58,500 nt of DNA from Glandiceps talaboti (Eukaryota; Hemichordata; Enteropneusta; Spengelidae). The notes under the pieces are model-generated. The model had not been told where the DNA came from and did not search any database. It saw only the letters and a program-made list of their open reading frames with translations. Location: the NCBI RefSeq assembly GCF_964340395.1, contig NC_135565.1, positions 8,651,742 through 8,710,241 of the forward strand. The letters are read 5' to 3'. The position numbers and the translations under genes are program-made. This document shows, one piece after another, positions 1 through 14,600 of the stretch (the first letter of the stretch is position 1; each line of letters starts with the position of its first letter).

Positions 1-482
1 AAAAGGATAAAGGCACCAGGTTATGATACAAATACTGTTATACTATATCTTAGGCTGGTTTACTATATAACGCCAACATCCCAATGTTTAATATTGAATG
101 AGATCTGACAATATAGGAAATCAATTATTTTTTATAAACAATCATGAGTTTTGGAACTACATTAACCGATTTACATGGAGAGTCTGCGATATCACAACAA
201 GTGAAGCATAAGTTTTACGACTATCAACATGTTGTTGTTGTTGTTGTTGTTGTCGTTGTTGGTGTTGTTGTTGTTGTTGCTCTTGGTGTTGTTGTTGTTG
301 TTGTTGTTGTTGTGTTTGTTGATGTTGTTGTTTAAATGAGAAAGAAAAATTAAAAAAAGATACAAATATTTGATGATCATTGGCAGGGATTAGGAATTTT
401 CTTCACGTAACCTACTTTAACGTTATTTTATTAGTTATGCCCATAAATCGATTAATATTAGAATTACTGACACCGCACATAC
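1..482. repeat. Intron start with a (GTT)n microsatellite
   Basis: Intron following exon 8. An imperfect GTT/TTG trinucleotide array covers about 230-332, broken by GTC, GCT and TGA variants. Open frames across it, such as poly-Val, are repeat artefacts. No exon was found in the first 480 bases. Confidence 0.85.
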
Positions 483-888
483 CTCTATTCTGAATGGTAA
501 CGATGTTATCTCTGTTTCTTTGTTCCCTTTTTGCATCTTATAGAATTTCATGTAATCCTTCTTGCAGTCTTCGCTAGATAATCCTCCTTTCGTTTCTATG
601 GAGACTAACCAGTGGTTATCTGCGTTGTACCTGACCCTCTTTTCAGTGCTCCCTTTCAAACAGAATTCGTCACTTACTTTGATGAATATATTCTCTCCAC
701 TGTGCAACTCAATGTCACAACTTGCGATGTTGTAGAAAGATTCATAACACTTATCCTTCCATTTCTCGAGGATCTCTTCTTCATTCTCACGTTTGAAGAT
801 GTCAACAAGTAAGGCAGATTCATCTTTAAGGAACTGCAGGAGTATAATCTTGAACCAATGAGTTTTCTTTCTTCTCGCCATACGAACT
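483..888 (-). CDS. PIDD1-like: PIDD1-like exon 8: UPA domain
   Basis: A 406-nt exon whose frame (135 codons) runs through HWFKIILLQFLKDESALLVD, CDIELHSGENIFIKVSDEF and ends TSLPFRIE at donor GTATGT. Length, position after the ZU5 pair and the closing 'SLPFRI' strand fit the UPA domain shared by UNC5, PIDD and ankyrins. The acceptor is placed at 889 (AGGAAG) because only this choice keeps the frame open from the phase-2 end of exon 7; its pyrimidine tract is poor, so a few residues at the junction may be wrong. The next exon lies outside the window. Confidence 0.75.
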
Positions 889-3800
889 CTTCCTGCCGTT
901 AGGGTTGTAACATTTCGCCTCCCTCTGGGCGATTTACATATAATATACCTGTGTTTGAAAGCATATATCAGCAGTTAAAGTAAATTCTATGAGTCGCTCG
1001 GAGGTATACTATCAAATAGTCAGACAGTGGGTATATATATGTCGAACTGAAATAATAACTTCATATAAGAATTTTTACTGATGATGTATGACTGGTTTGA
1101 AGGCTGATTGGTTACTGTCAACATGAAATCTACCTTCAAAGCAACTATTTCCCCCAAGAAAGGCTGCCGCAGTTTCATTACTTGGTTTGCGAAATGAGTA
1201 ATTGAGTAACCCGAATGGCATTTGACTAAAGAGAGCTGATTTTCATCTGTGTATATGAGAATGTTAATATTAAGATGATTGTTAATTTAAGTTAATGATA
1301 TGTAAATAGGTAAATGGACAAGCACATGATCTTAAGGTATCTTGAATGTTAATTTTAAGGTTTGAGATGCAAGGTATGGTGTAAAGAATTGGTTATATGT
1401 GATGCAGAGGTTAGACATCCTTGAGACAAGTTTGTCTTGATATGCATGGGCTCCCTTGGCAGCTGACACATCTAGAAAAATAAAACAAGTAATTGATAGT
1501 GCTGTTGCAATGTATATATTTGACTTTGAGTGCTGAGATGCTGGTTATTGGGTTTAGAAGGAAATGGTATTGACTTCAAATATGTCACTAGTAGGTTTAC
1601 TAAAGTAAACTCCTCAGCGCGGGCACAACTTGTACGATCTAAACAAAAAAGAAACTCACCCAGAAAAGCTATTGACTTGAAATGAAACAAATTCATTTCT
1701 AACGGCGATAGAAGACGACAGCTCCGAAGTTATATCGATCCAAGTGTTGTCATCCTTGACATCTTTCAAGATCCTCAGTTCTTGCGTCGACTTCGTGACA
1801 GGGCTACCTTGTTTATTTTCTTTGGTTTGTGATGAGGGTGGCGATTTCAGTGTAATGGTAACAGGCTTACTCAAGTTGGTGATTTTTCCACTAACTCCTT
1901 TCACATAAAGTAATGTACCGTAGGAAACATCGCCACTGCTCCCTTCGTCTGCCTTCGTTTCCACGTTGTCAAGGAAATGAGAAGGATCATACACCTATAT
2001 AGTTTTAAAAATTTACGTTTAATGTTCTGTACAATTACCTGGAAGAAATTGTATCATAGTAATTCTGATGACGTTTATGAACAATTCCTGACTGTTGCTT
2101 ACTAAGTATACTAAAATATGGTTTTATAATATAAGCATATCAGAATATATGCAAGGTGACATAGAAATGTTCAATGCAGACTGTGCCTGATAAACCAGGC
2201 CTACTCAAGCAAAGAATTGAGATAGCAAATTGATTTATCACCTCACATGTTAGGTCATTTATTTGGCAGTCTGCACTTTTAATAAAATTACGCGGCCACA
2301 ATAGTTATACTTACAGTAACAGCTGCAGTAAAAGAACCCTTCGCGGCACCTGGTGGGATAGCTATACTGGCGGCTTTGTTGTCACCAAACGCGACTTCTT
2401 TCCCTTTACTGCCTATATTGATTTTACTAATACGTGGTCTTGATATTGCCACGAATAAACCAAGTCGCGATATTTTGATGCTGAACTCATTATTTTCCTA
2501 TTGAAAAGGATAGAGAAATTTAATGAATTTGAAACAGATTGTCATCCTTAATTATATTTGAAACAAAGTTGTTAATATTGCTACTTTTCAACGAAGGAGG
2601 TATGTCAATAGACTCAAACTACAATACCGTTTGTTTTGACATATTTATTTTCCTGGGCTAACATATCCTAAATGGTGACCACAATTATCCCATGCTACAA
2701 ACTGTCTTGAAAACTACCACTCTAGGCCTGTTAGCCAGTGAATGCAAAGCTAAGTCTTCAAAATTGTATTTTAAGTCAAAAATGGCCAACACGAACTGAC
2801 ACTTAATGTTATAATACTAATTGTTCTAAAGTTTGGAGAATGGCGTCATAGATAGGACGATTTTCGCCTCGGTAAAACTGGGAGCTCAACTATTACTATA
2901 ACAAGTGGATATCAAGATGCATCTAACGATAAACAACATGCATTGCTGCAAGAAAAATCCTGCTGATTCGAACCGAACATGCAATTGCAAGATAAAAGAA
3001 AGCTTTGGGACGCATAACTTTATAGGCGGTGAATCCCAAGCCTATCTAAAATTCATTATTCTTTTGCAACTATAGTTCTTTAAAAAACTGACAATATTCT
3101 TTTATGTCATTTTTATCGGGTTTTAGAGAATAACTAAGTTAAGTATGTAGTGAGTTAGTAAGTGGAAGTTGACAGTACTGTTTACATACAATGAGCATGA
3201 GTTAGGCATCTTGCATAGGTGCATGTCCTGATATGCCTTACTTCTTTGAGGTTTTCCTAATTATGTTTTATTTGAGATTAATAATTTTGACATGTTGTTT
3301 AAAGGTGATTCAAAATGCTCACATTCACTATAGCTAATTTGCTAGACGACATTTTTGTGAAATACATTCTGGTTTTAAAACTTTTAAAAAGCGTCTGCAA
3401 ACACCTTAAAATGACTTTTTTTTTCAGTCAGTTCCCTTCGGATTTACTTCGAGAGTTTTCGGGTATTTCCGGTCCCACCTAGACCACAGTCTAAATGTCT
3501 TATTAACCAACATTTACTGATATTTACTCACACTTTCTCACTAATTGTCTGTGTCTGTGGGTATAATAAATGCTAAAATATTATCTCCCCATATTATGGC
3601 AAAATACATCAAAACGACTAGACTAGATATACATAAACACTTGTAATGTCGCGTGTTTCACATTTATTGACTTTTATTTATCTGATTTTTTATTATTTGC
3701 CGACAAGAAGCATTACGATACCGTCATTACGCGTTGACAGAATCCCGGGCCGAGGACGGCATATATTTAGCCCAATCGTATTCGCGTCGCCTTTTGAACG

Positions 3801-6800
3801 GCGCATTTAACAACAAAGTAAACACCCGGGTGTTGCTAGGCTGGTGGTACACATTTAGGTGGTGTGATCGGAAAACTCTGAACAGTTGTTCAGACAGCCT
3901 GTGTAAATACGTCAGTCCTAGTATGAACCGGCTGGATGGGAGAGCATCGGAGTTTAATACTGGCATGCAGTTAGTTTGGTAGTTCTTGGTGTTATTCTTA
4001 GGGGACACTCCCCATAGCCGTTGGCCTTAAATGCATTGTGTAAATGTTGCAGTTTAGCCCTTTGGTCTTCTTGTGCAGTGACATATTTTAGTGCACGGTT
4101 GGTCAGCGTGCAGACTGTCGGATAGAGTTGTTATCAGTCACATTCACACATAGGTGAACAAATGGAGGCTTACTGTTGGTCTCCAGTTCAGTTGGGAATT
4201 TTATAGGGGGGGGGGAGTCGTCACTGTTAATGTGATTGCCTTGTGTGTCTACGGCATGTTCTTCTGTTTTGACAAAGTGCCATCGACGTAATGTAGCCGC
4301 ACGATGTAGAATTACGGACTGTAGAAAGGGTACAATCTTCAAAATACTTCAAACATAGGTTCTTTGCTACGGGCGAGACTGGCGACAACATAGCTGCTCC
4401 GTGTGTTTGCTGGCACAATGCCCGGCTATATTCAAAGCATGTGCTATAAGGTAACACTCAAGTAACATGACGTTCAGTTCAACGTTGAGTTCCGAGCGAT
4501 CTTTGAGAATGTCATCTGCCTTTAACTTGTTTTTGAGGATTTGAAGATCTTCATGAACTGGAACACCCCTAGACAGAGAAGAGGTGTCGTAGGAGACCAG
4601 TTTTGTGACTGTTGAAATGTGGAGATCTTTAAGTTTGTCTACCAATTCTTTGCTGCGTTTGACCTACAAGAGGTATCAGCATTTTGGTGAGGTAGCGTTC
4701 AACCTTGAAAGTGATACTGTCACAGGTAAACACTATGGATCGTAAGGGTATATCTTGTTTGTTTATTTGGGCGTGGTGGTTCTTCGGCCGGAGCTGGGAT
4801 AAAGTGAAGTTGGTCACTGATATTTTCACCTTTCTTCAAATCTTTCAGGATGTTGACGAAATTATACATTCATATAGAAGTTGGTCTTTGTTCAGTGCTG
4901 TGTACTAGGATTAGACATTTTAATACTGTAGCCGTATAGCCCTGGATCTGTTAGTTGGTAGTATGATAATGGCGTTGTCCTTACGTAGAATTTTCAAGGC
5001 TTCTCGCTATGCCTTGCTTTGGTAAGTTTCCTGTTTTACCTCTCGTATCACTCCGCCTCTCAGTGCCAATGACTTGGCTCCTTGTACGTTATTGAATACT
5101 GACTCAGTACCAGCTATGATCTCGGGGATTTTTAGTACTGTCAGTGTTATAACAAAGTTGAATCCATTGTTAAGATGGAAAGATCGTCTTTATTTAACTG
5201 GGATGTGTTTTACTTAGGTTGATTACTCATCTATCTGTCAAGTCTAGTTATTTTCAGAAATTTTACGATGTGCTGATTCTAGTAGTCGTTCTACCTCCAC
5301 CTGTTCATTTGCATTCATGATGGCGTACACCTAGAACATCACCCAACGTCTTTAATGATATACGAATACTGGCGAACACGTACACTGAAGAGTTAGTCTT
5401 CAGCTTTGGCAACAATCTGGCCAAACTTCATCCGATGACAGTACAGTTTAGTTTGATACTTGTCGGTATGGTGTTTTGCCGACTGCAACGAACATTGAAC
5501 TTCGCTTGATTTTCCCAATGTCCGACCTTTGACACGAGGTTTTCATAGTGTTTTAGGATGTCTTCCATCTTGGTTTAGAATAATGACGAAAATTTTGTTC
5601 ATAGTTCCATGAATCACTTGGACAGTACAATATACACAGATGGAACATGAAAAGGGACCAAGGACACAATCTAATATGGGTATAGTATTTCGCCAATTGA
5701 AAGAGAGAAACCAATACTGAATATTTAAATCATTGCATGATCAATGTCAGTTATTGACAGATCAAAACATTGCATTCGTTTCCTCATTCGTTTCCAAAGT
5801 AATCATATTGTACTGTACTTATGATTCTCGGAACGATGAACAATATATTCTCTAATATTAATTCCATCTATTTTAACTAAACAATATTATGAGGTTATTA
5901 TTTGGGTATGGATATTTTCGTCCAAATTTCCTTGAAATTATCTGCCTAACTTAAACTTCAACGTCGATGATCAGATACCATTTAGTTTACTTTTAAATTT
6001 GTTTACGTTCTGAATCAACGCGTGTTGTCCAATCAAAAAGCTTTTCTTTTTTCTGAAGACGCTTAACGTGAAAATCAGAAGTGATATTTCAAGTTATACG
6101 AAACCAACGATTGGTCTTGTCATAGGCATATGATATTATATGTACATGTTTTACCGAGAGAAATAGACAATTAGTGTCTGCACTTACATGACTGCCTGTT
6201 GTTTCTTCCCAGTGTGTGCCGTTATCACTTCGTAGGATGACAAACTCTCTTGATTCATCATCTGCAGTCAACGTTAAACAAAGCTTAATGCCTTCCTTGA
6301 AGTTGTACGTATGTGGTGAGATGTCGATGACGCCAGACTCCATGTGCTCGTACTCACCGAGCGTAGGTTTACAGCCTTCATTCCTGACGAGTGATACCTT
6401 TAATGTTATGGGCTTGGTCACTGCACTTTCTGGAATGTTTAGACGGAACTCCGAGGGTAGGTAGTGAGTTGGATACCTGGACTGAATATAATATATCCAA
6501 GAAGTTGAACTTAATGTTTGAATGTTAATATGCTTACACCTTGCAAATGAACCAGATGTACATGACTAATATCATAACTAGGTAAAGCCCATAAGCTCGC
6601 GCAGGGTAGATTCATTTGTGACCGGCTGCCTGGGTCAGGGTTGATACACTTAATTTGGGTCATTTTCCAGGGGTATTGACCATCAAAATTTATTTTATTC
6701 AATGACATCTAATTCTCTGACATGGACGAGAAGTAAAGAGAGTCAACATTCTATGCAGTTGTTGGTTTCAAATACCATCATAGCCATTAGATTAATAGTG

Positions 6801-8604
6801 TTCATTTTCAATCAGCCAACTTATCACAGACGCTCCACCAACTTACGTTGGTCTTTGGACAAATGTTTTGTTGATATATATGTTGCCGAACATCACGATT
6901 TCAACTCGGTGATTTAGGAATGTTACTGTACTGGGCAACAAACATAGGAAAGTAGTTATTCTTTTTAGAACATGTAAAAAAATCAATTATCGACAATATA
7001 AATGTCAAAACCACACTTCCACAACCCGGAAATTAAACTGCGCTATATGTCATCACTGGTCCGTATCGCGTACCGCCGTGCATCAAACTTTCAAATAGTG
7101 TAACAATTTCTCCTTGAGGTACAGTGATGCCTCGATACTCGTTACAATGTTACGATAATCGTGCCAACAGGCCTACTGTTACAATATTGCAATGCATGCT
7201 GATGTTATGTCGCCCATGCTATACGATGATACGGTAGCCCATGGAGAATGCACGTAGTATATGAAAGGCGCATGCGTAGTCACTGCGCGCCGCAATGCAT
7301 CCGTGGGAGAACCACCAATTTTTTCACATAGTACATGTATATATGATGCGCATGCGTACTAGTCATTGAGCCGCTACGCGGCAGCTTCGCTGCCGCTGCG
7401 CGAGCTATTAATTGGCTACAAGAGGAGACTATTGTATTATTTTTAATAACCATCAACGTAAAACCACCATAACTGTTAATGGCAATATTATACAAAGAAA
7501 CAGCTATGGTTGTCAAGAGTGAGAAGCAATACAATTCACAATCTGAATTAAAATCAGATTTAGATGTCGGCTAACCGTTCATTGCTATTTTACCTTCGTT
7601 ATTTTGCCTGAATTGACCTTCTTGGTACATTTTTACGTTTTTAGCCTGATGGCCTCCTCTACATATGAACTGGCACCCATGCCCACGCCGTTCTAGCTAG
7701 CTCCTGCCGGTAGACATATTAGCATTGGAAGATCGAATGAAACTACGGATATACCAAAACAAATATAGCGAATACGAATACGTTTCATCAACCTGCAACG
7801 CTACGTTTTAAATTGTTACGATAAGGACAATGTTTTTTTAGAAACTATTTTTTTAAATTTCCCCTTTTCTGAGTTCATATAACATAACTGGCAAATATTT
7901 CTATGAATCGTACAATACTTCATGACTACTTTACGTTCGAAGAGAAGCATACTACAGAGAACACATACGCATTCACTGAGATAAACATGATCACTACCCG
8001 GGAAACGCGTTCCAATGTAACTAACATGTAGATAAGACGAAATGCATAGAGGTACATCTAAACAAGAATTCTTTAATTACTGTAAATATATAGTGATACA
8101 ATCACTTAATTTTCTTACAGTTGAAATACTTTGTACGTTGTCAGTTGCATGTGTGCACAAGTAGTAGTAGGGAAGACGCCATGTTGTTTGTTGATAGCCA
8201 ATGCGTATGCCCATGCATGGGAATGCCCATAATACTCCAGTAACACGCAATCTAATTGGCTGCATAGCTCACTTAGCAGAACGGCGTGGGCATGGGCGCA
8301 AGTTCAGATGTAGAGGAGGCCATCAGGATAAAAACGTAAACATGTACCATGAAAGTCAGGCAAAATAACGAATGTAAAATAGCAATGAATGATTAGCAGA
8401 CATCTACATCGGATTTTAATCAGACCGTACAATGCACTGACACCGATGTTTAGAAAACCGTAGGTACTAGACTATACCGTCCCCAGAAACATAATGAACA
8501 CTGTCTAACACTTCGAGTTACTACTCTCAGGTAGTGACCAGATGGCATTAAAGTAATCATGTGTGCAACACACCACCACCACCACCACCACCACCACCAC
8601 CACC

Positions 8605-8663
<59 letters not shown>

Positions 8664-11600
8664 CTTTCTTAAACCCTGTACTAAGAGCACATTTATTATA
8701 AAGTCTTACTGGACCAGAATCCGTTTTGCTTGTTGTACTTCAGAATTGGAATAAAATCACGCAATTCAATTATTATAAATTGCTTGATTTGTAAGGGAAA
8801 TAACATTCAACTCTAATTACCTCATAATCTCCCATTAATTCAATTTGGCGAGAATCACCCCCCTCATCTGAAAAAAAAAAGATTCGTACTAGAGTTTTAA
8901 TGAAATACCTCAATGAAAAAGAGAAGGCATCAATGTATCCCTTGTCAGAAGTGTTACCAATTGCTTTACAAAATTGCCGTTTCAAATTAAATGGCAGAAA
9001 TAACTTTTGGAAAACTTCAAATATAGCAAAACATCTTCTATAGTCATATTTGTTTCTTTATTTTAACAAAATGCATGTGTATTTCAGTTACTACAGGGAA
9101 TGTAAATCGTCAATACCTGACATTTCTACAATAATGTGAAATACAGTATGAATCAATGGAATTGACACGTTCCTTCTTACAAAAACGAAATAGAACAATT
9201 TACCCTATATGTATTTAGAGTTTCAATTATAATGTATCACAGCGTACTCTGCAGCTAGACTACTGACTTACCTGTCAGTGTGTTCATGTAATCTCGTTGG
9301 TATTGTCTTATGGCATCTAAACCATCGTTGCATACTTCTACAGGTGGGTAGACCATAGGGTTTTCAGTGATGTTCAAAATCATTAGCATCGGTAGTTCCA
9401 ATGTAAAGCGTGGTGGTATTCTGCTGATAGCGTTCTGTCCAATTTCGAGCGATGCCAAATCTTTGAAGGTTCCCAATACTTCTAATGCATCATTTGTCAG
9501 TCTATTGTCCGAAAGGTCATAAGTTACAAATCTAAGCCCAGCACCTGTACACAAATAATCATGATACCTTAATTGCATTCAGATTTTTTTAAAGGTCCAT
9601 CAACGCTGCTGGTTAAGTCAATCTACTGCTAATATTTCTAGACCTCCAAAATCCTCAGCCTATTTCTTCGGTATCGCTTGGTGGTATTTTAAAGTAAAAT
9701 GTTGTAGTTCAATGTCACAGTGGTAGATTACTTAAGTTTGTAATAGCGCAATCTGATTAAAATCTCATGAAGTGTATTGGGCGCGATTTCTTTTTAGCTC
9801 CTCAGTTTACTATCGTTTGCTCGTTTGTGAATGCTCGTTACCTACATCTGCCATAGGTTCTCTAAAACCCAATCTCGAACTTCCATGTAGCCAACCAGAA
9901 TCCGTCTTTCAATATAACACTCAATGTTCGAAATAGAAATAAAGAGAAAAGCAAAGAATAACAATAACATTGTCCGCTCTGTGCGCGAACTCTTTTCTAA
10001 TAGATCGCTCTGAAGTACTGTTTCGGGGCATTACACATTCTCTTTCGTTGAGTAAATTCACTCGGTGCTCTCATGTGGTTCGCCAAAACCTATGGTATTG
10101 TCCGGGGGTACTGTGCAAGATACGGGTAACAGGCTCCTCACAAAAGAACAAATGACATTAAAGCTAAACTTTAAAAAGAATTTGCGCCGGGTACACTACA
10201 TTTTAAGATTTAAAAAGATATTTGCACAATTAAGGATTTTCTGTAATGTGGATGTACATTAAGAATGTGTAGTTCAATTTCATTATGATTTACTACATAC
10301 ATAACCCATCACAAAGTGCATGGGTTCCACAACACCTGCTAGTATAGTTTTTTATTTTCAATGCCTTATTAGCATCATTGGTGATTTCCATTATTATTGA
10401 TGCATAAATAATGATTTGGTATATCTAAAGAGTACAAGCTTTTCAAGTTCTGAATAATTTGGTACATACATGCGTGTCCCCATGGCACACGTCTCACAAA
10501 GATTATGGATATAAGTTAGTTTTCGTGGGTCATTTGCATAATAAAGATTTTCAGCAATTAGGCTATACATTGAGAATGCAAACTTCAAATTCAATATAAT
10601 TTACTACTACATCAACCATAAGAACACGCACGGGTTCTTGAAAGATTATTGATGTAGCTTGTGGCCTTAATGATTCATTTGCATACTTAAAGAAAGCAGT
10701 TTTTAAGCTATATCTTAAGAATGCATTCTTCAGATTCAATATAATTTGATTCATACATCAACCACAACACAGCACATATGTTCGACGCCATTTTTTAAAA
10801 TACTAAACATGTAGAGTCATGACATGTCTGGAAAACAATTGTCCTCAAGGCGCCCTTTTGTTTTAGATTCACGGACGTAAGTGTCATTCACGTAATTTAC
10901 ATATAGTCATGCTTAGTGATTTGTAACATTTACTTTAGTCAACTCCTGGCCCTGGTCTTGGGGTAAGGCCGCCAAGGCTTTGATAAATACAGTCTATGGT
11001 TTCAGTTTATACCATATATATCGTCTTGTATGCATTTTATCATTCCACTACTTGTGGTGTTGCTGATCAGAAATATTTGATATGATGGAGAATCCGGGCA
11101 TCACGATTTCAAGTGTCCGCGACCAGGGCGTCATCGACCAATCGACCTCGAACATCGTCTAAATTTTACTTCATATACCCTAGCTAACCTATCCCGAAGA
11201 AGGGCGATATTAAACTTGAGTTTCTAACTTTATGAACGTTAAGATATGTCTACTACGTTAGGACACTTTACTCCATACCATTTCTATAGACCAGTATCAT
11301 AGCTAGAGTTAGGTTCCGATTGCATTGTCTAATTTTTAAGCAAGTTCGAACAAACAAGTTTCCAAGATGGTAGTAGGAGCGAGATTATCAAATATTGTAA
11401 GATGGCTGCATATTGGTGTAATCGAAATGATATCATTATGACATCGTTCTGTCGCCTATAAGACTTGTCCCCAGGTCTTCTAAAGTAATATCAAGGAGCT
11501 TTCAAAAAAGATATAACAATAATATAAGATGAATTGTGTATACAATTGCAATCAGGAGCAGAATACATTTCATAAAGTTCTCAAAACTATTGACTAATTA

Positions 11601-14600
11601 AAACTGTGCATGTGTGAAGGATGTAGTATTTCATCTTCATTATTGCTCTAACATGCGTCGTTGCTACATGTAGTCTGACATGTGTTGGTGATGAAAGTCC
11701 GATCTTTAGTGGTAGAAATATACAGGTGCTGAAGTGGAGCTGATAATGGACATGACTTAGTAACTTGACGTTCAGCCTTTGATTGGCTAATGGTGGTAGG
11801 TGTAAACTGCCTGTTACCTCATGAACGTATATACTATTTGATAGCAGAGCGTAAGATTGGCATCAGGGCCTGAGTTGACCTCATCCAGCAAAGTATCAAG
11901 AGCTTTGGAAATTTCTGGTTTGAGTAAGAAAGCGTTTTTGATCAAACAGTAATAAAGAGATGACCCTAGTCCATAAATGACAATTTAATTCCAAACAAAG
12001 TCACCATTCTGCAATGTGTTCTATAAACATTACTCAGTACAATTAACACTAGACACAAGTGTTAAAACTAACATGATAAGGTCTTCTGAGGCAAAATATA
12101 TTGGGCTGCAATCAAGAGAGCCATGCTAAAAGCCATCCAAGCCGACAGTATTACATCCCTTAATGTAACCCGAGAGACATATAATCGTAACAACATCAGT
12201 CTCTTACTTGATGCACTTGTAGTAGAGGAGCACGAGGTGGACGTTGACATCCTAGCTAGTATGTCATTCATGACGACGGATGATATTTTCCTTCGCATGG
12301 CAAAACATGTTTTACAATGTGGCTATATGAACAGTGGATCTGGATCTGGCACCCTAGCTGTCCATCGCACACATCCATTCCTGGTACGTTCACTTCCAAA
12401 AGCAACAGTTGTACACAGGAACCTTGTACACCCTGCAACATTCACATACCTAGGACAGGGCTGTGCACATAGCTGTATCAACGCAGTGGACCCATGGTGA
12501 CTGTACCAGGTATGTTTATCGTGTAACAGCTCTGGCCAACACACTAAGTGTAACATAACTATGCCAACATCAGTGTACCATGGATGTGAAAAATAGCAAT
12601 GTAGCATAGGTTTTTAAAACATCGAATATACAAGAGCTTTTTCCCACAGCCATGTATCAGTTATATTAGCATAGCTGTAACATAGGTATTTCATAGTTGT
12701 AACATAGGTATTTCATAGCTGTAACATAGGTATTTCATAGCTGTAACATAGGTATTATGTTATTCAGATAAGAACAACAGGGTTACTACAGGGTATTATT
12801 CCACCACAGCTGTTACATGCATGTGCACAACTGTGTGCTTGGTGTGCAGTACACAGCTATTGTACTGGGATGTGCAAATCAATCATGGCATAGATGCGGT
12901 ATTCCACATTCATGCAGTAGGCATATTTTCACAACCATGTACCAGGGCTGTGGAGAAATATGCCCAGTAATGGGCCTGTGAGGCATACAGCACTAGGATG
13001 TGGCCACATGCAATGTTCCCTGTGTATGGCCAGGTTATTTCCTGGATTTAGCCTTACCAGTTGAACTTGACGGAGCTGGTACTGGTACTGGTACCATTGC
13101 TACAGAAACGTGCACCGATTCGACAATTAACCAACGACTCAAGCCATCACAGAAATGGCTGCAGCATGGTATAATATATTCAGTTGCTGGCAAAATACAC
13201 TTATTCAATGACACAGCAAGACCACACACAATCTGCCAGAATGATAACTTGTGTCAAGTTCAACCTGTTTCCACAGTTGCGTCTACCAATGAAAGTAACA
13301 CCGTAAAATCGTTCTCCTAAGAGCCACAACTGACAACAAAAAACTACTTTCTTAATGTTTATGTTACACTTGATCCAGAATCAACCTTACCAATGGAAGA
13401 CCGGTTTGCATTTTGTTTATTGGATAACCAACGGGAGATAGTGCCATTTGAAGGCTCCTTTGGTTCAGTGTTAGTACAGGAGGAAACCGGAGTACCCGGG
13501 GAAAACCTGCATTGTATGGTAGAGTCGAACTGAATGACACTCTTCAGACGTACATTGTGGTTAATGTTATCAAACCCAGCCAACACCTGATGGGTTCGTA
13601 CCCAGGCTGCAGAGGTAAGAGGCGCACAAACTAACCATTTGGCCACCGACAACCCTTTCAAAGCCTGTTGCAAAAGTGCAATGGTGTCTTCAGCCGTACT
13701 ATTACATACTACAATGGTGCAAATGGTCACTTCGAAGCTACAGTCAGCATGTGGCCAGTCGAACCACCTCAACAAAAATAGATGGGTCCCACAATATGCT
13801 CGAGACAAGCTTGTCCATGTCTTAAAACATTGCTCACATCCCATTGCACCATTAGACCCAGCCAGGTCAACTTTCCAATGACAAAGTAAAGTGGGGATGA
13901 CAACTTGCATGAGAGGTTTAGAGCTGCGCTGGATGTCCTCAGACACTGAAATAGTGTTAAAGGTATTGTAGCACCAATGTATTTGGCCGTTGCTATGGAC
14001 ATGGTCTTGTTGCTAGGCATACATGTTTGAAATCTATATAAGCTTGCACAGCCTTCCCACTTTTCAATTTTGGAATGTAAACCATCAAATCATCATTTAG
14101 CTGTTGCTATGGCCATGATACTGTTGCTAGGCATATTTGCATATATTGTTTGAATCTTTATTCACTTACCTACTCAACCCTGGTGTTGCCTCAGTAATAT
14201 GCATCATCATTTCACTGTTGCTAAGGGCATAGTCATGGTTGCTTGGGCCAATTGTGTTGAAATATTTTCAACAATAAGTACAGAATAATACATCCAGAAA
14301 CATTCCCACTGAGTTTCAACCAATTCACCATGCAGTTTCAAGATACAAGTTTTTCATCAAAATTGAAATGTTTAGACCAAATTTGCATATCGCTGATAGA
14401 ATCATCATATTATGAATACAGCTTCATTTTAGTATAAGTTGGGAGTTGCAAATGTTGGTGATGATGGCTATTTTCCTTTACTATTTAAGCAAAGGTATTT
14501 AGATATTAGCTGTAAGGAATGGTCATAAAATCTTTCTGCATCTCCAAAATTTGATACCTACCGTCTTTTCAAAAACAATTTAATGTTAGAGAAATTTTTA

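Noticed and set aside
12123-12500. 125-codon plus-strand frame as a gene
   Set aside because: No recognisable domain, no splice sites of quality, short repeats on both sides, and it lies in an intron opposite to the host gene.
13592-13645. A functional tRNA gene (also at 54626-54673)
   Set aside because: A and B boxes are present, but no complete cloverleaf or acceptor stem pairing was found; both fit tRNA-derived SINE heads.
13359-13946. 195-codon minus-strand frame as a gene
   Set aside because: It runs across a tRNA-like SINE head and its core motif; the frame is accidental.
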